Source: Telmatactis stephensoni
Taxonomy: Eukaryota; Cnidaria; Anthozoa; Actiniaria; Isophelliidae
Reading direction: 5' to 3'
Length of the DNA stretch: 64,000 bases
NCBI GenBank assembly: GCA_029948255.1
Contig: JALIZF010001914.1
Span: forward strand, 310,001 to 374,000
The notes beneath the pieces are model-generated. The model was not told the origin of the DNA. It was given only the letters and a program-made list of their open reading frames with translations, and made no database searches. The position numbers and the translations under genes are program-made. Positions within the stretch are counted from its first letter, which is position 1; every line of letters starts with the position of its first letter. Shown one piece after another: positions 47,801-59,568 of the stretch.

Positions 47801-50800
47801 CTGTCTCTTTGAATTAGTTTAATCAGTTACTGGCTTATCATGTTAATAGCAAACTTAGAGACAGTAAAATAAATGCATTGAGTAAAAACCCACAACCAAG
47901 CGTAGTTTAATAAACTTAAAGGTGCAAACAACAAAACAGCGTGTACCTCGAGCGTAAGTGAGTCCAGCTTCTCTTCATCGCCTAACTAACAAAAAGAAAT
48001 CAGAATTTGGCCATTCTTCTGATAGCCTGGCTACAGAGCGCTTTAACATTATCGTACGAGAATTACATCTTAAAAGAGGTATTTTTCACTATATCCTCTT
48101 CACTAGCTCTGTCTTCTCCCCCCTCAATGTTTTGTATCCCGTACCCTTTCTATCTCACATCGTCTCCTTTCGCATTTCCTTCTTTGATTTCTGTCTACTA
48201 AGTTGTCAATCTTCAATAAACTTCACTTTCACGAGGCTGGTGTTCCTAAGTGGGCTTTGACTTTTCTAAACACTTACAGACCTTACAAAACTACTGCACG
48301 AACAAAGCCGTAATTTTAGGTCTTCTAAAGAGTGATTGAAGTAAATAGAGCTACTTATAAATATATTTTCCAATTAAATTTTGTTTAGTTTAATCATCTG
48401 TAAACAAAAGCACGATTATGTAACTGCTTGGAAATTCCCTAAATGGCCGTATTTATACTAGAGACGAATAACTCGTCCAGACGAATCAATTCAAAGGATT
48501 TGATTCGTCTAAATATAAATTCGAAGACGGTCAGTTTCACGTGAAGGCTAGAACTCGTCCAGACGAATCAATTCAAAGGATTTGATTCGTCTAAATATAA
48601 ATTCGAAGACGGTCAGTTTCACGTGAAGGCTAGAAACATCCCACGGTTGTCGAGTAATAGCCCGTCATTTGGACGTGTTTTTAGACGGAGTAGATTAAGA
48701 CGGTTTAAGACAAATAATTCCTCCTGTGTCCGAATTTATATTGAGACGATTTACGTCTGACACAAATAATTCATCTGGACAAGCAATTCGTCTCTAGTAT
48801 AAATACGGTCAATGAATGAGACCCTGTTTAAATGAGACGAATTGCCGGGTTGCATGTGACGTCACGGCAGCCATCTTGGATGAACTTCAACAAAAGATTT
48901 CTCATTAGCTTCGCTTGTTTGTTCATCCTAGAAGGCTACCGTTTCATTGTCTTTTGATTCCCGAAGGAATGGAAGCAATTGTCCCTAGCCAAGGACAACT
49001 CGTCTTTTTCCCTGGGAAAACTGTTTTCAGATTTTCCGCAGGAAAAAGACTGAATCACAAAAGGTATCCTAGCAACCGGAACAACTGCCATCATAATAAT
49101 GGACCTAAGAGAACTGGACTGACACTCTGACAAGTGTCACAGCACCAAATGTTTATCACAGAAATTAGGGCAGTACCTGTTCTCTTGCTGGTCCGTACTC
49201 TACAAGTTTACCATCTGTCTTGTTTTGTATTAACCGATGGACATAGTTATCTGTGATAGAAATATTAAACAACTACAATACAGCCGAAATCATTGCATCG
49301 CGACCTGCAAGTCACACAAACATCGGTTTGATTTTGTTCTTTTCTGCGATCTAACAATAGGCTGGTCGCAGAAAATACCAAAATCAACACAACTTAACGT
49401 AATTTGCAGGTCGCGATACAACGATTTCGGCTGTAAATGACCGCTTTCTCAAACTACTAATAACAACAGGTGCCGATAAACGACTGAGAAGCAAATGAAT
49501 CTACGATAAAAGGAGAGGGATGGTTCAACTTGATAAAGAGACAGAGATGGCTGTCTTGTTACCTCCTGTGTAGTCCCATACGCGTTGTGTGCCAAGCTCT
49601 AGTGAATATGTATGCTGTGTTTCTTCGTAATGTCTGTGGAACAAGAGCATGATATAAGTAAGAAAAAAGGAAAGAACCACGAGGAAAGAAAGAATGAAAG
49701 GAAGAAAAGTATAGTGAAAGAAAACTGACAAAGAACGGAAACGAGGAACAGGCAAAGGAGAGAAGAAAAACGCAAGAATGGAAATTGGCTTGGAATACAA
49801 AGGGACAAAGAGAGAAGTGAAATCAAAACTGACGACATGAACGAAGATGAGTGAATGATGTCATTGTACTTGCAGTAAGTAACCTGCTTACCTATGAGCA
49901 TGACAGCTGGCATAACGACCACATCCAACGTGACCACAGATCAAGCAAATCCACAAACTCTGGAAGGAAGAAACATTTACAGCCACTTAACTCTAACGCA
50001 GTCACTTGAGTTCGTTAAGCAATGAGATTATGAATCGAAAACAATAGCATTCGACAGGCCCGTCACCAGCACATTGGTAGGGGAGGTTCGATTTCCACCA
50101 TTTACGGTTGGGATTAGGGAAGACTTAAATGACCTAAGTATATAGCTACTTGCACAACCTGGGAAGTTGAGACCGAAATGGCTCCTAGGTACACAAGTAA
50201 TATTTGGATTGTCGTATGTCAGTTTCATATATGAATGTGGTGAATTAACATATCTTGAATACCAAGATTTTGTCTCAGTCACTGTTTGAAACGTCCACGT
50301 CTACGCGCTTCTTTAAAACCACCTAATCAACAGATTTCCTTTGGAAAGGGTCAATGTTTGTGCAATTAGCTATATTTATCTCACCGAAATATTGTTTATG
50401 ACTCGAAGGATTTTGTTTTTCTAAAGTTGCACAAAATTTGAAAAATTAAATATCTTTGATGCAGGCAGGGCTCGAACCCGTTACCCAAAGCAAATTAGTA
50501 TGCTAGTTTCATGCAAAACCAAAAAAATCGGACCACGCAGCCAGACAAATTTTTGAATCGTCACATGTTACGTATAGGATGGAGATTTCGGCCCCATTCG
50601 CGCTATCCGGTAGAACACAGCTTTGCAGTCAAAGATGGGGGAAACAGTCAATTCTAGGTCCGTAAGTGAATGCACCATACCACTGGGCTAACTGGCCAAC
50701 TGAGTGATTTGCATGGAGGACAAAAGAACCTAGTGTATCCTGTTAATGGACTGTCTATTTTGGTGCAAATTACGCGATCTGGTGGCGCAGTTGGAAAACC

Positions 50801-53800
50801 CTTGAACTGTGAAGCAAGTGAGCAGGCGTAAGGACCGGCTAGTGGAGGGTTTGAACGTTGCCTTGCATTAGCTAGAGGCTTAAGCTATTGTGTTAAGTGG
50901 TTCATTTTGAGCGGTCAAGTGTAGATATCGATAGATTAGTGCAGCAGTAAGCAATATTAGCACATATTAGTGACGTCATCCAGGTGTTGGCGCATTAACG
51001 CTGATCTCCTTCAAACCCAAATTTGAAAAAAGGTATTAAAAGCAGAGTCGTAGTGGCATTTCGACATTCAGTAAAGAAAGTATCTATTTCGTGCCAAGAC
51101 AACATTTACAATAAGGCATTAGCCGGCAGTTCAGCCATGTACAATTTCTTGGTCCAGATCACCACTCCTGCCTTCCTCCTCCACTTCAACCAAACACTTC
51201 TATGGTGCGGTCATCAAACTGGCATCGGATTCAAGAGCAATCAGGACATAACTAGTACTGTTATACATGAAAAAAACTGTTTTGCAACGTTGATCACGTA
51301 AAATAAAGATTTTTCCCGTGGGTAGCGGTGTCCACCCTAATCGCGCACTATTTGCTAAACTGTGGTTCATGTTCATTTCCATGATAGATGCTTTTTCATC
51401 ATTTCAGCATCATCACATGATATTGGGTTATGTATCGAATGGCATTCAAATGGACAGACTTAAAGTGTGTTACAGTGTCTTACCTCGGTTGATTCACACA
51501 TAAAACACTTGTTTTCACTGACGGGTTCTGGAGTCTGGAAATATCTGCACACTGGACAGCTGAAAGATTGACAAAAGATTCGAGGATATTCAGAATTATT
51601 TTCAAATATTGTTAAAAATTAAGTTTCAGGGAGACTTAAAGCAAGAAAATTTCATTGTTTTAACTTGATCAGGAGTTATAGTGTCCCACTTTTGTGCTAT
51701 CTTTAAAGCTGTTTTCGGACTTTGATTTCCACCAAAATTAACAACAGAGATTTTAAGGTAGATAGCTTCAAATTTGACTTGTTGATCAAACAACTGAAGG
51801 AAATGATATCTCCTTATAATCTGAGTTAATATCAACTCTCTTACAATACAATATGGTGTAATTTGTCCCACAAAGTAGCTGGACAAATATGCCAGCCATG
51901 CATCTGGAGAACTAGTAAGTTTATGATCATCATCATCATCAATCAAGAATACAAAACTGTTTGCATGATAGTGATCAACCATACCTACTGTCAGCCCATT
52001 TAGATAAACAGCTGCCATGAAATGAATGGTTACACAGTATTGTAAGAACACCTTCAACTGATTCATCCTGGAAAGGTTTGAAAAACAGTTACCCCATTAT
52101 AAGATTACAATCACATTGTGCATTTGCTATAGGAGGGCACTAGCCCCACCCTCACGACCATACCTCATTAATACCACCTCCTCCCGGCCCCCATAAGCAC
52201 AAAAATTGGTTTGACAGCCCCCTTACCCTCTGTCCAACAGGGGTCAATCACCACAGGATTGAATGCAAATAGAAAACAAGGCAGTTATGTATGAAAACAA
52301 ACAAGAAATGGGATTTTGCATGAATTTAACAATAAGACTATTATATACTCATCATTGTTATCCACATAGCATACCATTCTTTCAAGACAAACTGGACACT
52401 TTGGTAGTTCTGTTAGCCCTGCAATAGGTAGACTGGCTCCCTTAGAAGCAAGAACAAAATGATAAGTGTAATTTATTGTAGTGCCTATGAATCAAAGAGA
52501 AACAAGGGAAAGTTGAAGTGCCTGGGTACATGACCTGCAAGAAAACTCTCTGACTTGTGACTTGACTCATAGGGCATGCACTCAGGTACTTCAGGCATTA
52601 ATTCACAAATCTACATTCATTTGATTCTCTAATAATCTGCTCCAACCTTGAAATAGTAATTTGAATATACACTAGTGAACTATAAACTAGTTAAATTCAT
52701 TACCTCTGCAGATTTCATTATTTCCACTTTAGCAACATAAACCAAATGACAGACCTGTCAGTGAACAAAGTCAAAATATTAACTGAATGCCCTCTCATCT
52801 GTGCAAATGCAGCTAGGTTGCAGATAAGCGCTAGTCATTGGGCAAATAGGTGAGAAATGCCCATTTGACTAGTATTACTGATTTGCCTGGTGGGACACTT
52901 GACCAAACACAATTCATCATGTTGCAATTAAGTTAACATTTATTTTAATTTACTGTGTTTTGTTAATTTTGTCCTGCCAGACTTAGATTTTCTCCTCTTG
53001 TCTAACAAATGACCTGTTTATCATAAAAATTATTTGCAGTCTTTCAATAAATTAGAGAGAAAAGATACCTCTTCTTCAAATGAATTGTATGGCTGTCCAT
53101 TATATGTATTGTAAAATTCATCTGCCAGTTCCTATTGTGAAAAAAATGCATTTTTTAGGCCAAGTTCAGACGTTGAACTTTTGCCACATCGAATCTAATA
53201 GCTGCATTTTGTAAATGAGAAGTGCGGCATCTGAACCTATTGTATTTGACAGATTTGATTAAGTATTAAATTGAAAAATTCAGTTTAAATCAAATTTGTC
53301 AAATTTATTTGGTTCAGAAGCCGCACTTCTCATCTACAAAATGCAACTATTAGATTCGACGCGGCAAAAGTTCGACGTCTGAACTGGGCCTTAGTTTACA
53401 TGCTTATTGCTTTAAAAAAGCAAAACTAAGCAACTGAAGTTGGAACAGCTTGAGAAAGCTTGAAGAGATTTTTAGAAATGTTATATTGGCCATTTTCATG
53501 ATAGTCCTTCAATGTATCTTTTACCTGGTCCTTAAACTTGATTATAGCCATGTACTGGTTGGGTGTGGCATCCCTGATTATCTTGATGTGTTGTATATAC
53601 TCCCTGTTGTCAAACAAGTAACTGGTTACAACAACAACAACAGCAATAATAACAGCAACAATAACAATAACAACAGCAACAACAACAGTAACAGCAACAA
53701 CAACAACAACAACAACAACAGTACAGGTAGCCCTCTCCCTGAAATGGCTGCTAGTACCTTTGCTAGCTCCCACCCACCATTGTGACAGAAAGTACAAAAT

Positions 53801-55470
53801 AATAGTCTAAACCCTGGCCTGTAATTAACAATACAGTATTAGAGTGTGTACATTAATATGTACTGGACAGGTATGTTATACATACTCTGATGGAGCCACA
53901 AACTGTAGCAAGTCAATGCATGCAAGTTTAGCTGGCACTCCAAGCATACAAATTGTCTGGCTTCTTGAAATTCCTTTTGCAAGAGATGTCATTTCACTGA
54001 AATGAATTTAAATGAAAGATTGTCATCTTATACTTCTTTACACTAAGATCAGAGTTTTATTTGTAACACATCAACATGTTTAGCAGCACTATTTGTATGA
54101 CTGTTGAAAATTATGAGCTTTGCCACCAGTGCTTGGCCATGTCAAATTTCAATAAAAAATTTGATTACTCAATGTTTTTTGTTTCTTCAAACTGAAATGA
54201 GAAGACACATACACCATGTAGCACAGCTAGGCTACCAGAGAATTTTCACATTATGCAAGTACATGAATTTTGCTTGACTTGCTTGCTTAAGGTGACTGAC
54301 TGCATTGAAGCAGCACCATCTTGGGAATTAAAGACTACATGGCACTATGGTCTGCACCATAATACCAAGCAGTCTTCATTTTTCAAGTCAGATGGCTTGC
54401 TTGCTGATAATTAAGACTATTCTCACTGATTTTGGGTTTTTCTGAGCCATCTATCAGTTTTGGGCGGAGCTTCTTTCAAATCAACCAATCAGTGAGTGAG
54501 TTCGTGAAAGCTCCGTCCCCAAGAATGATGGACGGATCAGAAAAGACCAAAATCTTACTGACGTTTGAGGTCACGATGCAACAATTTTTGTTGTAATCAG
54601 ACTGGCAACTATAAAGTTAAAACCACTATATTTTACTTGTTTTTGTAAATATGAAGTATCCCCTTGACTGTCTCTACTGTTGGGTTACCAGAGAAAAATC
54701 CTATTTTTCCCATCCATTGGGAGGAATCATCTGATAACAAGCTCTCTGATTCTTCTCTACTTGGTGCAGAATCACGTGAATCTTTTGGTTCTCCTATAAA
54801 ATCAAACATTTTCACTGATAATTGGGGTACATTAAAACATGTTATTATGAAGAGGATATATTGCACTTGGTTGTTGTCAATCATTAATGTTATAAAGCCA
54901 GTCTGCCTTTGAATAACAGGCAAACACTGTGTGTTATCAATCATACAGTCTTCTGTCTGGTTTTATTACCTCTTTGTAATGTTTCTATAGTAAGGTTATC
55001 AAGTTCTCTTTGTCCTCTGTGTAATTTCTGCACTTCTTCAGATGTTGGAGAACCAGGGTTTTTATCTCCTTCTGAAGGGCTGGTGGATTCTTCTTCTTCT
55101 GGTGGAGTGTCCTTTTTATCTGACATGTTTGGATTTAGCTTGAAACCAGGGGCTGTTAAATGGTTTTGTAAATGGTAATTAACTACTTGAACGACAATGT
55201 ACTAACCAGAAACAAGACGATGACAATGCAAAAAATATGTCGAGTACAGTTGTATATTTATTGATTAAATACAACGTTGAACGGTTGAACAAAAAGACAT
55301 TTAAAAGTCCCTCAGAAAAAAATTCAAAAATAGAATAGCTTAGGAATAAAGCTAAATATAAAATAGAAAACGAGTTGTATTGAGTGATACATACCACAAA
55401 ATTCCAAGTCATCGGGAGGATCGCATTCATCAGCGAGTTCAAGTCTTAGCACCACAAGAGAGACAGACAT
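44898..55470 (-). CDS. BRAP: BRAP (BRCA1-associated protein / IMP), RING E3 ligase, complete
   Basis: Twenty coding exons, from the 5' end: 55470-55395, 55152-54970, 54793-54637, 53996-53886, 53603-53525, 53131-53069, 52754-52704, 52440-52375, 52067-51985, 51559-51484, 49959-49892, 49633-49563, 49250-49177, 47985-47947, 47326-47237, 46865-46752, 46233-46183, 46004-45909, 45374-45282, 44978-44898. Sum 1722 bases, 573 aa (human 592). Starts [14 protein letters not shown], like human. Contains [14 protein letters not shown] and the BRAP RRM-like domain (about 120-235, [18 protein letters not shown]), a RING (about 253-296: [21 protein letters not shown]), a UBP-type zinc finger (about 300-370: [22 protein letters not shown]), a long coiled coil (390-545) and a basic tail [10 protein letters not shown]. 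Known role: Ras-responsive ubiquitin ligase that restrains MAPK scaffolding through KSR, and cytoplasmic retention of nuclear-localised proteins. Confidence 0.96.
46296..46490 (+). mobile_element. tRNA-derived SINE in BRAP intron
   Basis: Opens with a tRNA-like head (accaagcggttagagcgacg; B-box gggtgcgattcccg), followed by a body with ctcgaggatttttctccggt and ttttccttcc. Opposite in orientation to BRAP. It ends close to the TTTTG repeat, which may have grown from the SINE tail. Confidence 0.65.
46500..46712. repeat. (TTTTG)n and (GTC)n compound microsatellite, BRAP intron 16
   Basis: Starts with (TTG)n variants, then long TTTTG and TGTTG pentamer runs from about 46548 to 46682, then about nine GTC triplets. 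All six long frames across it are low-complexity artefacts, including one that appears to extend the real BRAP exon at 46752-46865. Confidence 0.95.
48445..48811. mobile_element. MITE with internal 82-bp tandem duplication, BRAP intron 13
   Basis: Terminal inverted repeats ggccgtatttatactagaga and its counterpart tctctagtataaatacggtc. Inside, an 82-bp unit (48471-48552) is repeated immediately (48553-48634), apparently without change; each unit contains a further palindrome, gacgaatcaattc...gatttgattcgtc. The variant motif acgaat/attcgt recurs throughout. Non-coding. Confidence 0.75.
49281..49433. mobile_element. 153-bp TA-flanked MITE with 30-bp ends, BRAP intron 12
   Basis: Ends cagccgaaatcattgcatcg and the near-complement cgatacaacgatttcggctg, continuing into cgacctgcaa/ttgcaggtcg. 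TA flanks both sides. It sits about 30 bases upstream of exon 13 of the minus-strand gene, on the acceptor side, so it lies very close to the splice branch region. Confidence 0.7.
50455..50885. repeat. Cluster of degenerate tRNA-like segments, BRAP intron 10
   Basis: Three segments with tRNA-gene promoter-like strings: gcagggctcgaaccc (minus-strand B box) near 50465, gggctaactgg (minus-strand A box) near 50690, and ggtggcgcagttgg (plus-strand A box) near 50774. None folds into a full cloverleaf by eye. Most likely SINE fragments. Confidence 0.4.
53158..53390. mobile_element. Fold-back Harbinger-like MITE, BRAP intron 5
   Basis: Arms of about 100 bp in inverted orientation: ggccaagttcagacgttgaa... 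on the left, ...ttcgacgtctgaactgggcc on the right, with caaaagttc, gaatctaatag, gagaagtgcggc and their complements in order. TTA is duplicated at both edges (53155-53157, 53391-53393), the target size and sequence favoured by PIF/Harbinger elements. It fills most of a 393-bp intron. Confidence 0.75.
53630..53722. repeat. (CAA)n imperfect microsatellite, BRAP intron 4
   Basis: About 30 triplets of caa/aca with scattered substitutions. Asn-rich and Val-rich frames across it are artefacts; the adjacent real exon is 53525-53603. Confidence 0.9.
54430..54556. mobile_element. Imperfect palindromic MITE, BRAP intron 3
   Basis: Outer pairing ttttgggtttttctgagcc with ggatcagaaaagaccaaaa, inner pairing gggcggagctt with aagctccgtcccc. 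Mismatches suggest an old copy. Confidence 0.45.
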
Positions 55471-56047
55471 TTAAATTACTAATTCACCGCATCATAACTT
55501 GGGATCGGGCATTATTTCTAGTATATTTCAGTAAAATATCTTTCTTTCATAAACATACATCTTTCTTTTTCCAGCGACATACCCCTGCGATATCACCACA
55601 CAGCGGCTGGTCTATTAGTGCCAGTCTTCTTCTCTTTCTCGCAAAAGATGGCGGACGATTTGAACATTTTCCAAATTTTTCACTCCAAATGTTTACAAAC
55701 GATACAAACGTGAACTTGCAGGTGCCAGATTCACTCTACTAATTACGCTACACCTATGCATACTATTAACTTGAATGGGTTTTAATGAGCGTGCATTTGG
55801 CAAAAAAGAATTGATGTAGCGAGTTTTGTGTAGTAGTTTATCTGACAATTTTAGTTGCATTGTTACAGTCAAATTTTAAATCTCCTGGGAGCACTGGAAA
55901 TTTAATGGGAGAACAGACTGTCGAAGACAAGAGGATGAGAGCAAAGCAGCACCGTTCAAGTGTGGAAGTACTGAAAAGGTTCCGAACTTGATTGCAAGCC
56001 CGAGTCCTGGACCAGCCGAGCAGCAGGTTAATACGTTTTCGCTCGTG
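55471..56047. promoter_or_regulatory. Head-to-head promoter region, BRAP and TMEM109-like gene
   Basis: Only 577 bases separate the two start codons, which face apart, so the genes probably share a bidirectional promoter. A YY1-type motif, aagatggcgg, lies at 55645-55654. On the plus side a 28-codon upstream frame (55905-55991) overlaps the 5' leader in a different phase from the main frame. Inferred from layout and motif. Confidence 0.5.
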
Positions 56048-59000
56048 ATGGGTTTCCTAAAATTCTCTTTCTACGTTGCACTTGCCCTCTCTGTTTACTA
56101 CACGGTCAATAATTTCCAAGACGTAACAACGAACATTTCGCGAGCCATGAATCGTGTTTTCCCGAAACTGTTGAATTTCATGTCCATTGTGGTGGTTCGA
56201 GTGCATGACTACTGTGTTCAAGACATGGCCAAAGATATTTCTAAGTTAATGTCGTTTATATCCAAGACTGCGAAGGCAGTTTTGCGAGGATTGACACCTT
56301 TGATAAAGAGTTTGGGCAACAAGATCGTGGAAGTTGTTGTGGCAGTACATGATAATGCAATGTCGTATACTGAAGACGGTTTAAATCACATCCTTGGAAT
56401 TGAAGGTAATTTAGGTCAAGTACATGTCTAAGCATGAACACATGTCATTAAAAGATAAACATAAGAAGTTAGCCAACCAGAACATTGACATTTGAAACTG
56501 TTGATGGTTGAATTCACTCTATTCCCAAACGTCTGCCAACATCTCTCATTGAGGAGTTTCCCCAAGCTCTATGACTTGGTTCCTCAAATCAATAGTCAGA
56601 TTTTTGCCCCTTTTTGTAAGTAGTTGACCAAAAACATTCTTATTGGCCCACCAAAACATTAATGTTCTGGTTGATTAACTTCTTATGTTTTAATGTTGCG
56701 TGTTGATACTTAGACGAAACCAATGGTATATTTTTATGAATATTTATAAATTATTGGGATGATGGGAGTGATTATAGAATACCTGTTCACAATAATATAT
56801 TCTAGAGCGGAACTCTTTGAAAATAACACAAGAACATGAAAGCTTCTATTGTTATTCTAAAAAGTGGATGGGTATTCTATCATCTAGCCAGATGATGTCC
56901 TCATCTTGCCTCTGCCTCTTCCCCAGTTATGTTACACAGGTATGACTTGCATGGACAACTGTATACTGTATATAACAAATGTACCATAGGCCTTTGCATC
57001 AACTGGTCACATGGTAAGAAATGTGTTATTCTGGTGGGCAAAATACACATTGGGACTTCTAAAATAGAGACAAGCAAAGCTTGACTGTCTGGACTCCTTT
57101 TGTTTTTGAGGCTGTTACATTCCTTTGCCCACCAGAATAGCAGGTTTTGTACCATGTGACCAGTTGTTGCAAAAGGCCTATTGTGACTTTAATTATCCAT
57201 TGAGCACTATTTATTGAGATGCATCTTTCCTTGCACACGTCAAAAATCAAATTCTATTGTTCGAGAGCCTTGCACATGTGATGGCGAAATTACTAAAAAT
57301 AGCCTTAGTCACTGTGAACATTCTTCTTGACCTTTGTCTGCAATATCTTCTAAGATTCCAAGGGGTACAACTTTTCGATAGGCCTCTGCAGAACGTTTCC
57401 ATTGCTCATACGTACAGAAGCCGATCTAGCTACCGTCCCTGCCTGTAAATATTTTCTTTACAACTGCTAACTTCCACTGACTGACCTCGCGGTAACTCGT
57501 CGTGCACTTAAACTACGTCCCCTTCAATCACTTTGGTTGAGTTTCGCTTTCTATTCATTTTCTTGTAGTTCTTTCGTAGACTTGCTAAGTATTCTCGGCG
57601 CCAAAGGGACCAGAATCTCACCATCAATCTCTCTCTGTATTTCGCTTGTCTAGTCAATACGTCCTTGGTACTTCCTGTGATTTGAAACTCCGGATCGTCA
57701 TCCCGTCTTATTTTGAGTTCAGGCAAGGATGTGAGTCTATAGCCGCAGAGGAAATAGGACGGTGCCAGTGGCGTCCCATCGCCCATCTCAGAGTAAGGGT
57801 ATATACAGCTTCTACTTCAGCTGCACCTTAACTTTACTTGCTGCTCCAGTATTGTCGCGTTGTGTCTTTTCGCGAAGAAGTTTTGAGTTTGTAGTCCACT
57901 GACGTAGTTTCTTTGTCAGTTCAGCGTTAAGTACTGTCAATCCGGCGCGGAACTGAAGCTGCCCCAAAACGAGAGCCATTCCAGTGGGTCGCCGGAGAAC
58001 ATTTTCAGCGTCAGGTTGGGCAAGTTGGCAGTCACTCTGTGTTGATTGACTTGTTGTAACGTTTTTGTCTCGGTAACTGTATCGGCTAAAAATGTTGCTA
58101 TCCTGTTTCGTAGACTGGTAATTTCGTCATTGTAGTCAGTCAAACGCTTTCGATCTCGTCCTTTGTATCGCAAGTTCGTCCGTGTATGACATTGCAATTC
58201 CGTCGTCCATCCTCTTGATCTCAGCCATTCGCCTCTCAAGTCTCTCGGAGATTTCTTGTAGCTCGCGCAGATCGGGCGTGTCAGAACTTTTAGAGAGCAT
58301 TGTCACTCGCTTGATTGTAACTTCAGACCAAACAGAATAAGTCGTTGTAATAAACAATTTCGTATTCTCTAACGTTCGTGTTTACTGTTCATGTTGATTA
58401 GATTGTTTCCTTATGCAAATTTCTGATCACTATTAAATTAATTTTGCGTGTGTAGATTTCTTGAGTATTTTCTCACAAGGCTCTAATAGCCGACTTCCGC
58501 GCGAGATACACTTCACTTGCCACATACAAAATTATCAAGACGAGGCTACGTGCATAAAGCTCAGTCATTTGTAACAAGAGAAACGTTTTAGCATGTAGCC
58601 TCGTTCTACCTCAGCAGGTGAAGCATATCTGGACTATTTCGTCATATGTGTGTTTTTAATCGCGAAATTAAAGACGCATGAAAATAAGTGCGAATAAAAT
58701 ACATTCATTTTAACATGTTCTTTGTCCTGTTTGGCTTCATTTTCTATTCATTTTTTTTCTAGATTCTTCCTTACTACAACATGTCCCAGCAAACCGTCAC
58801 AAGCTACTGTCACTGATGCTACTAGTCCTATGGGTAGTAACAGGAATTGTCAGCTTCACCAGAATATCATACAACAAGTTTTTCCTTCTCATGTCCTCTA
58901 CATTTCTCCTGCATTCCATATTTGGTCCAGTGTGGTGCATGCGACGGCTAGCATTTATCATAGGACTGTGTATGTGGATTGGATCTCTCATTGCAAACAG

Positions 59001-59226
59001 ACCCATCCCAGCAGCCTTTGCTGTCTTAGTGCTATTTCTTCTGACAGGACTCAGAAAATGGAGAAAACGAGTTGCTAAAGCCAAAAGTGTAGAGGATTTG
59101 GTGAGTTTCAATCGGACCATGGAACAGAGACTTGAGAGTCTTGAGGATAAAGTGGATACCCTTCTGGCTAAAGTAGAGTTTATGATTGACAGAGTACCGG
59201 ACAGAAAGAGTTGTACACGCGCATAA
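56048..59226 (+). CDS. TMEM109/BRI3BP-like multi-pass membrane protein, two exons
   Basis: Exons 56048-56405 and 58763-59226, joined in phase 1 across a 2.36-kb intron (donor aattgaag then gtaatt; acceptor tttttttctag), giving 273 aa. The join was chosen because the second frame stays open upstream of its first ATG back to the acceptor. The N-terminus has a signal-peptide-like segment (FLKFSFYVALALSVYYTV); the second exon has three or four hydrophobic segments (MLLVLWVVTGIVSF, FLLMSSTFLLHSIFG, LAFIIGLCMWIGSLI, AAFAVLVLFLLTGL), a basic patch KWRKRVAKAK and a short coiled coil EQRLESLEDKVDTLLAKVEF. Signal peptide, three TM segments and a C-terminal coiled coil is the layout of TMEM109 (mitsugumin-23) and BRI3BP, ER/nuclear membrane proteins with reported channel activity. 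The family call is by architecture, so moderate. Translation could start upstream in another exon. Confidence 0.6.
56446..56695. mobile_element. Palindromic MITE in the TMEM109-like intron
   Basis: Left arm cattaaaagataaacataag then aagttagccaaccagaacat; right arm (reverse complement) cattaaaacataagaagtta then atcaaccagaacattaatg. Arms are about 45 bp, separated by roughly 150 bp. Confidence 0.6.
56989..57178. mobile_element. 190-bp palindromic MITE, copy 2, TA duplication
   Basis: Same family, length and orientation as 19023-19212: shares ggcc(t)tttgcatcaactgg ends, gttattctggtgggcaaaat, ttttgaggctgttacattcc, and the closing caaaaggcc. TA at both edges. The two copies differ at many scattered positions, so neither is very recent. 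Confidence 0.8.
57508..58357 (-). pseudogene. Internally deleted BEL/Pao retrotransposon
   Basis: On the minus strand, 58357-57937 encodes gag-like sequence in two overlapping phases (coiled-coil-like LRELQEISERLERRM, then NLPNLTLKMFSGDPLEWLSF, the hallmark of BEL/Pao gag). Only about 150 bases later, 57786-57508 encodes the far C-terminal end of the polyprotein (LAPSYFLCGYRLTSLPELK, then FWSLWRREYLASLRKNYKK, as at the end of Pao integrases). Protease, reverse transcriptase, RNase H and the integrase core are absent, so most of the element has been deleted. A frame shift near 58140-58240 adds to the decay. I could not match long terminal repeats by eye. Confidence 0.75.
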
Positions 59227-59568
59227 AAACGTCTTGAAAATTTTTGGAATTCTGTGTTATTTAATTGTGTTCGCAAAATGAATTACTTGGAAAATGACAA
59301 TGAAAAAGGTTTGAAATTGCGAAATTCTTATCCATCACTAAAGATTCACATTGAAGATGGATAAATTGAATATATTTTTTTCAATTTTTGTCCTGTTTTC
59401 TTCAGAAACTGTACTTGTTGAACCTGAAACAATGAAGTCAGTACTAGTATGTTTTGTAGAATTCTAAACCATAACGAGCAAACTGTTCAGTGGTTGTTTG
59501 ACAACTAATTTCTTCGATTATTTAGCAATTCTTCAGCATTTGACACTTCAATAATACGTGGACATTTA

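Noticed and set aside
51626..52066. 146-codon minus-strand frame
   Set aside because: Only its first part, 51985-52067, is coding and in a different phase (BRAP RING exon); the remainder is intron.
58797..59276. 159-codon minus-strand frame
   Set aside because: Antisense shadow of the TMEM109-like second exon; no family features.
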